Below, piece after piece: positions 1 through 9,132 of a DNA stretch of 11,296 nt; the stretch's first letter is position 1; the number at the start of each line of letters is the position of its first letter. The stretch comes from Flavobacterium sp. (GTDB lineage: Bacteria > Bacteroidota > Bacteroidia > Flavobacteriales > Flavobacteriaceae). The position numbers were made by a program, and so were the translations under genes. Where the stretch lies: assembly GCA_012032075.1 (NCBI GenBank), contig JAAURU010000072.1, positions 1-11,296 on the forward strand, given 5' to 3'. The notes beneath the pieces are model-generated. The model was not told where the DNA came from and ran no database searches. It saw only the letters and a list, made by a program, of their open reading frames with translations.

Positions 1-3000
1 TGTTGTAGATTTCTAAAACAAAAATTAGGATACAAAACATCGATATCTTTAATATAGAAAGTTTCGTTTTAAATCATCATTATTTGGAGAAAATCCATCT
101 GGAATAAATAAATCAGAACAACTAGTAAGATCTACTATTACTTCTAATCTATTAGTTCCTTCGCAAGTTCCATTTGAGAGTGAAGCATAATATGTGTTTC
201 CATTAGTTAAAGCATCAGATGAATTATAAGGGTTTCCACCAGTTGGAGCATCATACCATGTTATGATTCCAGTAGATACAATATTTGATGTTAAATTTGC
301 TATAGTAGGATTATCTTGAACACAAAATAAATTTCCATTTGCTATAAGTGTAGGAGCATTAGGGTTAGTTATAACAAAACTCACAGGAGTTGTTGCTAGT
401 GTACTAGAACCACATTGTGTAGCATTGTATATTAAATTTTGAATACTTATAGTTGTTGTACCTCCATTTGTAAGTAATGAAGAAGGAACATCAAAGTTAC
501 CACTTCCAGATGTAAAAGTTACAGTTACTGAGTTTCCATTACTTGTATTAGCATTTGATAAATCATAAACAACAGTGTAATCTCCATCAGTCAAACCAGT
601 AGCATTTTCAATCCTTATTGTTTCAGTTTCAGATATACAAATATTACTTGCAGTAATAGTAGCTCCAGTAGTAATTGGTAATGGAATAACTTCAAATGTA
701 GCCAGTATTGAAAGTCCAGTTGTTGAACAACCAGTAGTGCTATTAGTAATTGAAGTAATTGTAAAAGTTGTATTTCCAGCAGCTGTTAATACACTTGCTG
801 GAATAATAAATGATCCTGCTCCAGTATCAATTGTTGTAGTGCCTACTTGGTCAATTGCAGTATTTGCTCCACTTAAATTATATGTAAAACTATAGTTTCC
901 ATTACTTAAGTTGGTAGCATTTAAAATTGTGCCAGCGGCATCTTGTCCTAAACACACTTCATCTTGTATAGCTACAGTGTTTACTGAAAAATCAGGTAAA
1001 GGATTGACATTAAAATCAATTTGAATATTTGAGAAGTTTCTAAAACAACCTGTATCTGTATTTAGAATGGTATCTATAGTTAAAGAAGTTAACCCAGAAT
1101 TTGTTAATAAGGTTGATGGAATTGTGAAAGTTCCATTACCAGTATTTGAAATTGCAACTGGAATTGTTTGTGTTGAAGGTCCATTTCCACCAAATAAGGT
1201 ATAAGTAAATTGATAATTACCGCTACTTAAACCACCTAAACTTGCTATATTAACTGTAGCATTATTTCCAAGACATATGTCTTGAATAGTAACTTCAGAA
1301 ACTAAAATTGAAGGTGATGGACTTATTACAAATGTATCTATAAGACTTGTGTTGCTAGGACATAATGTAGTTGAGTTTTCAACTCTTGTAATAGTTATCG
1401 TGTAATTTCCAGTATTTGTTAATTGAGTTGATGGAATAGTAATGTTTCCATTTCCTCCTGTAAATGTTACAGATGTTGTACCACTAAATGTATTAGTCCC
1501 ACTCAAACTATAGTAAATTGTATAAGTTCCATTAGTTAATAATGGAGCATTTATTGTACCAGTTGCATTACTTCCTAAGCAAATAGGTTCGTTAATTGTA
1601 ACTGAGGCATTACTTATATTTGGTAATTCAGAAATTGTAAAAGAGGCACTAGGATTGTTAAAAGTAGAAGTATTACATATATTGGTTATACTTACTAAAC
1701 TTGTAATTGTTGCTGTAGATGTTCCAAAAGCTAATATTCCAGAAGGTAATGTAAAACTTGCTATTCCATTTGTAAATTGAACATTTAATGCTGTTTGATT
1801 AGCTGCATTAATAGCACCAGTAACATCATAGCTTAGATTATACAACCCATTTGGTAAATTAGTAGCTCCTGAGATATTTACTATTACATCATTTCCAGTA
1901 CATATACTTGGAATAATTACTGTGATTGTTTGTGCATCTGGAATTGGGAATACTTCAAAATTTGCTGTCAAATTAGTAGGAGTAGAACAACCAGTTGTTT
2001 GATTTTGTATTGTCGTAATTGTTATTGAATAGTTACCTTCGATATTAGTTAATGAATTTAAAATTGAAAATAGACCAGAACCATTTGTAATTGAAACAGT
2101 AGCTGTTTGTCCAGTTAGAGTTCCACTAGGGCTTGTTATGTTAAAAGTAATGATGTAAGTTCCATTTGATAATTGATAAGGAGCTCCACTCGTATCATTA
2201 AAATTTCCTTGTCCTGTTTGACCTAAACAGAAATCATCAACAGAAAATAGTGTATCACTAACATTTGGAGTTTCAAAAATTTGAAAATTGTCATTTAAAT
2301 TTGTAATTGGTCTTGTACAATTTAATACACTACTTTGATTTACGATACTTGTAATAGTAACAGTTGTTGTTCCAATAGCTGTTACAAATGCAGGATTAAT
2401 GGTGAAATTTCCAGTTCCACCTGCAAAAGTTATATTAACGCTTTCAGTTCCAGAATTTGCACCTGAAAGAGAATATGTAATACTATATGCACCATTAGGA
2501 ATTGGATTTGCTCCTTGTGTTATTGTTCCTGTGTAAGATGTAGTACTTAGTTCACTAAAGCAAATTGAGCTAGGTATAATATCAAGAGAAGCACCGTTAA
2601 TATCTACTACTGGTTCTATTATTATAGCAACATTTGCAGATGATGGAGGGCAAATAGGGTTTGAAGGAGTAACTGTATAAGTAAAAGTGTAGGTTCCAGC
2701 TCCAAAATTAGTAAAGATGTTTTGAATGTTTATAAAAGAATCTGTAGGACTTGTTATTTCTCCAGTTCCGTTATTATCCGTCCAACTTCCATTTCCATCT
2801 TCTCCTGTAAGTTGGTCTAAAAGATTTACATTAGTAAAACCTGAAAAATCATCAGTCTCACAAAATCTTAAAGGTGTGGGTGTTCCAGCTTCTGGTAATT
2901 CTTGAACAGTTAATAATATTGTAGCTGTTCTCGACGGACAAGTCCCAATAGATGGAACTGTGTAAACTATAGTATATGTTCCAGAACCAGCGAGTTGAGC

Positions 3001-3520
3001 ATTAAAAAAACCACCAGTTATAGCACCAAACTGGACCTCCAGAAAAATTTCCATTAAAATGAGGGTTTGGATTACTTCCTAAAAAACTAAACAGTGGTAC
3101 CATAGAATTGTTATCACAGGCTACCGCACTTGGATTGTCAACTCCAGGATAGCTGCCTAATGTTAATGTTATGGTAGCGGTATTATTAGTGCAACCAGGT
3201 ACACCAGTGACAGTATAACTGTAGTTATAAACGCCATTTTGATTTATTTGCCAAGTATTTAATATACCTGTACTTGTATTGAAACCAGCTGTACTGTTTA
3301 AATTTGTCCATGTTCCCCCTGGAACAGCTCCTACTCCTAATAATGTAAATAAATTTACAACTCCATTAGGATTACCAATTCCTTGATTGTAGGATTCTTT
3401 GGTACAAATAGTAATAGTATTATTAGTACCTGCGCACTGTGCGTAAGTTTCAGTCATTAAGACAAATAAACTAATTATTAATTTAATTAGCCATAATTTG
3501 TGTTTTCTCATAAGTGGCAT
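1..3520 (-). CDS. Large secreted repeat adhesin with CHU_C-type (T9SS type B) C-terminus, partial
   Basis: Surface or secreted adhesin-like protein, probably exported by Sec and then the type IX system. The N-terminus (ATG at 3520, or the fourth codon ATG at 3511, which gives MRKHKLWL...) is a signal peptide ending near TYAQ. Three diverged Ig-like modules of about 100 residues follow, then seven related modules, then another Ig-like module with WYDAPTGG. Next comes CSDLFIPDGFSPNND, the opening of the gliding-motility-associated C-terminal domain. The rest lies left of base 1. Three frame changes interrupt it. One lies near 3011-3036, where removing a T of GTTTGG gives GGPVGAITGGFFN. One is at 67-70 (four bases where three fit, restoring DDLNETFYIKDID). 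One is at 20-24 (five where four fit, restoring LYPNFVLEIYN). All three restored readings match the family, so I treat this as one gene. The ligand is unknown; a SprB-like role in gliding is only a possibility. Confidence 0.85.
360..2589 (-). repeat. Seven tandem protein modules of about 106 residues within the adhesin
   Basis: The translated protein contains seven consecutive modules. Each has the same order of landmarks: an opening strand followed by a Cys motif (ICLG, FCLG, VCLG, SICTG), then L(S/T)NG(T/N)Y with alternating aromatic strand residues, LSGANT-like text, a G-G/S-G-NF or G-FTIP segment, (L)LTN-G-TTITI, an N-TTGC-type second Cys, and a closing F-V-PLP linker. Two conserved cysteines per module suggest an intra-module disulfide. 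Modules are about 318 bp each and are diverged at the DNA level, so they look old and not recently duplicated. The boundaries are approximate and were set by eye. Confidence 0.8.
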
Positions 3521-3765
3521 ATTTTATCGGTTAACAACATATTACACTGCAAATAAAAGAAAAATTTGTAAATTATTAACATAAAATTGTTAAAATGTTA
3601 ATAACTGTAAATTTGTTTTATAAAATTACTTTTTATGAAATTTGTTATATTTTTTATTTTATGGTTAAAAACTTAAAAAAATAAGGGCTTAAGTTTGTAA
3701 AAACATATAATTTCATATATTTGTAACCAAAAATTAGGGGTATAACTAAAAAATAAATAAAATTT
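3521..3765. other. Divergent AT-rich intergenic region
   Basis: This 245-bp gap separates the minus-strand adhesin from the plus-strand glutamine synthetase gene and must carry both promoters. It contains several GTTAA/TTAAC words and an 8-bp inverted repeat, TTATTAAC at 3573-3580 and GTTAATAA at 3597-3604. The GSIII-side promoter is clear. On the adhesin side only a weak -7-like TTTATTTG (complement of 3550-3557) is visible, without a convincing upstream element. I see no gene in it. Confidence 0.6.
3694..3723 (+). promoter_or_regulatory. Bacteroidota-type promoter for glutamine synthetase III
   Basis: TTTG at 3694-3697 and TATATTTG at 3716-3723 are separated by 18 bases, matching the known Flavobacterium/Bacteroides consensus of TTTG (or TTG), a spacer of about 17-23, and TAnnTTTG. 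Transcription would start a few bases after 3723, leaving a leader of roughly 35 nt before the ATG at 3766. Confidence 0.65.
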
Positions 3766-5957
3766 ATGTCAACTTTTCGTTTCCAAGCATTAAAAGACAC
3801 TGCAGCTAGAAAACCTGTTGCTGTCGAAAAATTAGAAAAAAAATCCAAAAATATTTGGTAGTAACGTGTTTAATAACAAAGCAATGCGTCAGTTCTTAAC
3901 ACCTGAAGCTTATAAAGCAGTTCAAAATGCTATTGATAAAGGCTCAAAAATTGATCGTGTTATTGCTGACCAAATTGCAATGGGAATGAAAGAATGGGCT
4001 TTGTCTAAAGATGTAACACATTATACTCACTGGTTTCAACCTTTAACCGGAAGTACTGCTGAAAAGCATGATGCTTTTTTTGAAACTTCATTTGATGGTA
4101 GTGATCCTGTTGAAAAATTTGGTGGGAGTCAATTAGTACAACAAGAACCAGATGCATCATCATTTCCAAATGGAGGTATTCGTAATACTTTCGAAGCTCG
4201 TGGTTATACTGCTTGGGATCCTACTTCTCCAGCATTTATATATGGAACAACTTTATGTATTCCAACTATCTTTGTTTCCTACACTGGTGAAGCTTTAGAT
4301 AATAAAACACCATTATTAAGAGCTTTAACAGCTATTGATAGTGCAGCAACAGAAGTTGCTAAGTATTTTGATAAAAATGTTAAAAAAGTAACACCAACTT
4401 TAGGTTGGGAACAAGAATATTTTCTTGTTGATAAGTCATTAGCAAATGCAAGACCAGACTTATTAGCTACAGGTAGAACATTGTTAGGTCATGCTTCTGC
4501 AAAAGGACAGCAATTAGATGATCATTATTTTGGGTCAATACCTTCAAGAGTTTTAAATTACATGCGTGATTTAGAAAATGAATGTATGTTATTAGGTATT
4601 CCTGTAAAAACACGTCATAATGAAGTAGCTCCAAGTCAGTTTGAGTTAGCACCAATATTTGAAGAAATCAATCTTGCTGTAGATCATAATTCATTATTAA
4701 TGGATGTAATGCAAAAAGTGGCAGAACGTCATGATTATAAAGTATTATTCCATGAGAAACCATTTAAAGGTGTTAATGGATCGGGTAAACACAATAACTG
4801 GTCTTTAGCTACAGATACAGGTATTAATTTATTATCTCCTGGAAAAACTCCAATGAGTAACTTACAATTTTTAACTTTCTTTATCAATACAATTAAAGCA
4901 GTACATGATTATGAAGAATTATTAAGAGCTGCAATTGCTTCTGCTAGTAATGATCATCGTTTAGGTGCAAATGAAGCTCCACCAGCAATCATTTCTGTAT
5001 TCATTGGTCAGCAATTAACAAAAGTATTAGCTGAACTAGAAGGTGTAACTAAAGGTAAATTGTCTCCAGAAGAAAAAACAGACTTAAAATTAAATGTTGT
5101 AGGTAAAATTCCAGATGTATTATTAGATAATACTGATAGAAATAGAACTTCTCCATTTGCATTTACAGGAAATAAATTTGAATTTAGAGCAGTAGGTTCT
5201 TCTGCAAACTGTGCAACTTCAATGACTACATTAAATGCTATTGTTGCTAAACAATTAAAAGATTTCAAAGTAGAAGTAGATGCTTTAATTGCTAAAAAAG
5301 ATTTGAAAAAAGACGAAGCTATTTTCAATGTATTGAGAGAATATATCAAACAAACTAAAAATATTCTTTTTGAAGGAGATGGTTATAGTGAAGCTTGGGA
5401 AAAAGAAGCAAAAAAAACGTGGTTTAAGCAACCATAAAACTACTCCAGAGGCTTTAAAAGCAAAAGTTTCTAAAAAAGCAATGGATTTATTTGAAGAATT
5501 ATCGATAATGAACCATGTGGAAGTAGAAGCTCGTTATGAAATAGAATTAGAAGAATATACTAAGAAAATTCAAATTGAAGGTAGAGTTTTAGGAGATATT
5601 GCTCGTAATCACGTTGTTCCTACTGCAATCCGTTATCAAAATACTTTAATCGAGAATGTAAAAGGATTAAAAGAAATTTTTGGTAAAGACTATGAGAAAA
5701 TTGCAAAAGAACAAGTAGCTTTAATCAAAGAAATTTCTGGACATATTGAAGGCATAAATTCTAAAGTTCACGCTATGGTTGAAGAACGTAAAAAAGCAAA
5801 TAATCTTACTGATATAGCTAAAATGGCAGCTGCATATTGCGATAAAGTAAAACCTTATTTTGAAGAAATTCGTACTCATGCAGATAAATTAGAATTATTA
5901 GTAGATGACGAAATGTGGACATTAGTAAAATATAGAGAGATATTATTTTTAAGATAA
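3766..5957 (+). CDS. glnN: Glutamine synthetase type III (two single-base frame breaks)
   Basis: Cytoplasmic enzyme joining glutamate, ammonia and ATP to give glutamine; the main ammonia-assimilating step in many Bacteroidota. The start is the ATG at 3766 (MSTFRFQALKDTAARKP), 43 bp after a good promoter. Restored residue positions: GSIII hallmark WFQPLTG 89-95; catalytic-core GWEQEYF 213-219; RHNEVAPSQFE 283-293; HEKPFKGVNGSGKHNNWS 329-346; NDHRLGANEAPP 395-406. The C-terminal third is the helical region ending DEMWTLVKYREILFLR. Two frame breaks occur: A5 at 3847-3851 (four fit, giving KSKIFGSNVF) and A8 at 5410-5417 (seven fit, giving EAKKRGLSNHKTTPE). With both corrected the protein is 729 residues, normal for type III and much longer than types I or II. 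The symbol glnN is used for this type in some genera; others call it glnA. A GNAT gene follows closely. Confidence 0.95.
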
Positions 5958-5974
5958 TATTTTTTCTAAATTTT

Positions 5975-6424
5975 ATGATTCAAGTTCTTAAGACAGATTC
6001 ATCAAATACGCATTTTATTGCGCTTGTAGCTCAATTGGATAAGGAATTAGCAATAAGAGATGGAGAAGATCATTCTTTTTATGCACAATTTAATTCAATA
6101 AATACTATCAAACATGTAATTGTTTTGTATGATGATGAATTACCTGTTGCTTGTGGAGCAATTAAGCATTTTGATGAAAATTCTATAGAAGTTAAAAGGA
6201 TGTTTGTTCCAATTAATTTTAGACAAAAAGGGTTTGCAATTTTAGTTCTAAATGAAATAGAAAAATGGGCAAAAGAATTAGGTTATAAAAGCTTAATACT
6301 TGAAACCGGTTTAAAGCAACCTGAAGCTATAAGTTTATATAAGAAATATGGATTTTCAATAATTCCAAATTACGGACAATATTCTGGAATTGAAAATAGT
6401 GTCTGTTTTAAGAAAGAGATTTAA
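5975..6424 (+). CDS. GNAT-family N-acetyltransferase
   Basis: Intact 149-residue protein with the Gcn5-related fold, expected to move an acetyl group from acetyl-CoA to a small molecule or protein amine. The acetyl-CoA pyrophosphate-binding motif A is visible as VKRMFVPINFRQKGFA (about residues 73-88), where R-Q-K-G-F-A fits the R/Q-x-x-G-x-G/A loop. LILETGLKQPEAISLYKKYGF (107-127) is the usual motif B strand and helix, and the end NYGQYSGIENSVCFKKE is typical of a common small-acyltransferase subfamily. The substrate cannot be read from sequence. It starts 17 bp after the GSIII stop in the same direction and is followed by a strong terminator, so the two are likely cotranscribed. No frame breaks. 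Confidence 0.85.
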   Translation: MIQVLKTDSSNTHFIALVAQLDKELAIRDGEDHSFYAQFNSINTIKHVIVLYDDELPVACGAIKHFDENSIEVKRMFVPINFRQKGFAILVLNEIEKWAKELGYKSLILETGLKQPEAISLYKKYGFSIIPNYGQYSGIENSVCFKKEI

Positions 6425-6428
6425 TTAC

Positions 6429-6460
6429 AAAGCCTATTCAAATTTTGGATAGGCTTTTTT
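6429..6460 (+). terminator. Rho-independent terminator after the GNAT gene
   Basis: AAAGCCTATTC at 6429-6439 pairs with GGATAGGCTTT at 6447-6457 (11 bp with one T-G wobble, 7-nt loop), followed by a T run to 6460. It lies 5 bp after the stop codon and closes the GSIII-GNAT unit. Confidence 0.85.
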
Positions 6461-6503
6461 ATACTTTTTATTACTCTTTAACGTTAAAATAGTTAGACAC
6501 CTT

Positions 6504-7367
6504 TTGTATTTTCTAAAAAAAGTGTTACTTCGTAAAAAAAAATATAAAGTGATAATTCGTATTTTAATATTATTTTTATTAGTATCAAATATGGTAATTG
6601 CTCAAGAGCGGTTTTCAGTATATTTTGATACCAATAAATTCGAAGTATCCAAAAAAGAAGAAAGTAGGTTGAAGGATTGGATTAAAGCGAATAAAAATTC
6701 AAAAATTGTAGCAATAAACGGATATACTGATGAAGTTGGTTCTTCAGGTTTTAATGATACATTGGCACAAAAAAGAGTAAATTTTATATTTGAATATGTA
6801 AAAGACAAAATTAAAATTAGAGCCGATTTTAAAACAAGAAGTTTTGGTGAAAATTTTAATCAATCACAAAACAAAGCAGAAAACAGAAAAGCAACAATTT
6901 ATTATATACTTGAAAAGGATTTAGTAAATGAAAATGAAATATTAGGAATAAAAAATCCTATTCAAGATATTGAAATCACTGATGATATGCCTATTCATCA
7001 AAAAGTTCAATTGGCAAAAGTTGGTACTAAAATCATTCTTAAAAACATCAATTTTTTTCAAAATACATTTGCTATGACTCCCGAATCAAATGGAGCTTTA
7101 TATGATTTATTGTTTGTAATGCAAAATAATCCCAATTTAAAAATACAAATTCAAGGACATATTTGTTGTGTAGATACTGATAGAAAGAACTTATCACTAG
7201 AAAGAGCTAAACAAGTAAGACGTTTTTTGGTATTTAAAGGAATATTGCAACATAGAGTTAGTGTAACAGGAAAAGGAGTTAGTGAACCATTATTTCCTAT
7301 TCCAGAAGCTAACGAAGAGCAAGCAGCTGCAAATAGAAGAGTAGAAATAGAAATTTTAAGTAAATAA
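6504..7367 (+). CDS. OmpA-like protein with two tandem OmpA_C-type domains
   Basis: Envelope protein of 287 residues from a TTG start. There is no ATG in any frame between the previous terminator and the signal peptide, so the start is TTG at 6504, GTG at 6522 or GTG at 6549; the last gives MIIRILILFLLVSNMVIAQ, a neat signal peptide. Numbered from the TTG, domain 1 (about 36-135) has SVYFDTNKFEVS, GYTDEVG with Asp76, and LAQKR with Arg91, the pair that holds diaminopimelate in the OmpA family. Domain 2 (about 180-287) has INFFQNTFAMTPESNGAL, GHICC at 218-222, LSLERA with Arg234, and AANRRVEIEIL. The Asp of the GHTD motif in domain 2 is Cys221. A non-covalent peptidoglycan link is the likely role for domain 1 and is uncertain for domain 2. 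A small lipoprotein gene follows after 9 bp. Frame is intact. Confidence 0.85.
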   Translation: MYFLKKVLLRKKKYKVIIRILILFLLVSNMVIAQERFSVYFDTNKFEVSKKEESRLKDWIKANKNSKIVAINGYTDEVGSSGFNDTLAQKRVNFIFEYVKDKIKIRADFKTRSFGENFNQSQNKAENRKATIYYILEKDLVNENEILGIKNPIQDIEITDDMPIHQKVQLAKVGTKIILKNINFFQNTFAMTPESNGALYDLLFVMQNNPNLKIQIQGHICCVDTDRKNLSLERAKQVRRFLVFKGILQHRVSVTGKGVSEPLFPIPEANEEQAAANRRVEIEILSK

Positions 7368-7376
7368 ATTTTAAAA

Positions 7377-7828
7377 ATGAAGCAAACAATCATTGTTTTT
7401 GCAATAGTAATTAGTACATTTTTTTTAAGTTGTACAGATAAATGTGTAGAAGATAGTCAACCTATTCCAGCAAGTTTTTTGTCGAAATTATAGATGAAAC
7501 AACAAATGAAAATGTTTTTGAAAACCAAACGTATGCAGCTACAGATATAGCAGTTAAAGATGTTATAGATAATGAAATTGTTTTTAAGTTTGTTGAAGGT
7601 GATAATGTTATACAATTATTGCCTAGAACAACAATTAATGCAAATAATATTGAAATTAAAATACTTTTAAATAATCAAACCACAATGGAGTCAGATGCAG
7701 TTGTGATTAAATATAATGTAATTTCAACTAAAGAAGAATGTTATACTTCTTTTGGTTTTATTAATATTTTATTTCCAAATAATACTTCTCAAATTGATGA
7801 AAAAGGGGTTTTTAAAGTAAAAATTTAG
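7377..7828 (+). CDS. Small predicted lipoprotein, function unknown (one frame break)
   Basis: Begins at ATG 7377, 9 bp after the OmpA-like gene. The opening MKQTIIVFAIVISTFFLSC is a lipoprotein signal peptide with Cys19 as the lipidated residue. The first reading frame stops at 7494, just after SQPIPASF; adding one T to the T6 run at 7475-7480 gives SFFVEIIDETTNENVFENQTY and carries on to the stop at 7828. The restored protein has 150 residues, mostly alternating beta-strand-like text with no catalytic motif that I can see. The central part is rich in Asn, Ile and Val, and the sequence ends DEKGVFKVKI. I do not recognise a family. Its position suggests an envelope role alongside the OmpA-like protein. 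A true two-part gene is possible but less likely, given the continuous sense on both sides of the T run. Confidence 0.7.
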
Positions 7829-7830
7829 TC

Positions 7831-7857
7831 ATTTTTTGATTCCCAATTTCAAAAAAT
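7831..7857. repeat. AT-rich inverted repeat between lipoprotein gene and purM
   Basis: ATTTTTTGA at 7831-7839 and TCAAAAAAT at 7849-7857 form a perfect 9-bp stem around a 9-nt loop. It sits directly after the lipoprotein stop and overlaps the probable upstream promoter element of purM. It lacks GC pairs and a following T run, so it is a weak terminator candidate at best. Confidence 0.4.
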
Positions 7858-7878
7858 TGAATTAAAAAACTATCTTTG
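7847..7878 (+). promoter_or_regulatory. Probable purM promoter
   Basis: TATCTTTG at 7871-7878 is an exact match to the Bacteroidota -7 element TAnnTTTG. The best upstream partner at a normal distance is TTTC at 7847-7850, 20 bases away, one base from TTTG. The predicted start lies just after 7880, giving a leader of about 40 nt. Confidence 0.5.
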
Positions 7879-7890
7879 CGCAACAACTAC

Positions 7891-7909
7891 AAATCGAGCT
7901 TTTCGATTT
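7891..7909 (+). promoter_or_regulatory. Small hairpin in the purM leader
   Basis: AAATCGA at 7891-7897 pairs perfectly with TCGATTT at 7903-7909 around a 5-nt loop. It lies between the predicted transcription start and the ATG at 7926. It could be an operator-like palindrome or an RNA stem; there is no T run and it does not resemble any riboswitch I know. Confidence 0.35.
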
Positions 7910-7925
7910 AAACAACACTATTTTA

Positions 7926-9103
7926 ATGAGTTCTGATTCGAGCCAACGCTACAATCTTAGAGGAGTTTCTGCTGCTAAAGAAGATGTGCATAATGCTATA
8001 AAAATATAAACAAGGGATTGTTTCCAAAAGCTTTCTGCAAAATTATTCCCGATTATTTAACTAATGATGATGATTATTGTATCATTATGCATGCTGATGG
8101 TGCTGGTACAAAATCTTCATTAGCTTATATGTATTGGAAAGAAACTGGAGATATTTCCGTTTGGAAAGGCATTGCTCAAGATGCTTTAATTATGAATATT
8201 GACGATTTATTATGTGTTGGAGCAACCGATAATATTTTATTGTCATCAACCATTGGAAGAAATAAAAGTCTAATTCCCGCAGAAGTTTTATCAGCAATCA
8301 TTAATGGAACAGAAGAATTAATTCATGATTTAAAACAACACGGAGTTACAATTCATTCAACTGGTGGAGAAACAGCAGATGTGGGTGATTTAGTGCGTAC
8401 AATTATTGTGGATTCAACTGTAACTGCAAGAATGAAACGTGCTGATGTAGTAGATAACGCAAATATTCAAGCAGGTGATGTTATTGTTGGTTTGGCTTCT
8501 TTTGGACAAGCAACATATGAAAAAGAATACAATGGAGGAATGGGAAGTAACGGATTAACGTCTGCTCGTCATGATGTTTTTGCAAAATATTTGGCTACAA
8601 AATATCCAGAAAGTTACGATGCTTCGGTTCCAAATGAATTGGTTTATTCGGGTCAAGCCCAATTAACTGATGCTGTTGAAAATAGCCCTATCGATGCCGG
8701 GAAATTAGTATTATCACCTACTAGAACTTACGCACCTTTAATTAAGAAGATTTTATCAAAATACAAATCAGATACAATTCACGGAATGGTTCATTGTAGT
8801 GGTGGAGCACAAACTAAAGTGCTTCATTTCATTGATACTGTTCATGTAATTAAAGATAATCTATTTCCTGTTCCACCTTTGTTCAAATTAATACAAGAAC
8901 AATCGAAAACCCATTGGAAAGAAATGTATCAAGTTTTCAATTGCGGTCACAGAATGGAAATTTATGTTCCAGCTCAAATTGCAAATGATATTATTGAAAT
9001 TTCTAAATCTTTCAATATCGATGCTCAAATTGTGGGTAGAGTAGAAGCATCAAATGAAAAGAAATTGACCATTATTTCCGAATATGGAACTTTTGAGTAT
9101 TAA
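7926..9103 (+). CDS. purM: Phosphoribosylformylglycinamidine cyclo-ligase (one frame break)
   Basis: Cytoplasmic fifth step of purine synthesis: ring closure of FGAM with ATP to give AIR. The start is ATG 7926, MSSDSSQRYNLRGVSAAKEDVH. The frame breaks at A5, 8000-8004, where six bases fit and restore HNAIKNINKGLFPKAF. The corrected protein is 392 residues, the length of the Bacteroidota form, which differs from the roughly 345-residue E. coli type. Motifs (restored numbering for the first): HADGAGTKSSLAY from residue 56; DDLLCVGA; STGGETADVGDLVRT; EYNGGMGSNGLTSARHDVF; LSPTRTYAP; MVHCSGGAQTKVLHF; VFNCGHRMEIYVP. It ends ISEYGTFEY as relatives do. It has its own probable promoter with a hairpin in the leader, and guaA follows 66 bp later. 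Confidence 0.95.
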
Positions 9104-9132
9104 CAATCTAGTTAAAAGTATAAGTTTCAAAA

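Noticed and set aside
3654..3848. Minus-strand 64-residue reading frame
   Set aside because: It overlaps the GSIII promoter and the true GSIII N-terminus and shows no family features; it is a by-product of AT-rich sequence.
5008..5349. Minus-strand 113-residue reading frame inside GSIII, and similar ones inside guaA, purM and the OmpA-like gene
   Set aside because: They lie opposite well-supported genes, with low-complexity translations and no recognisable motifs.
5410..5417. Programmed ribosomal frameshift at the A8 run
   Set aside because: There is no downstream stem or pseudoknot that I can see, GSIII is not known to use one, and the same kind of break recurs in unrelated genes.
5370..5957. 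A separate protein following a shortened glutamine synthetase
   Set aside because: Its sequence from RGLSNHKTTPEA onward is the normal C-terminal part of GSIII; the apparent start MKEMVIVKLG is out-of-frame reading before the A8 run.
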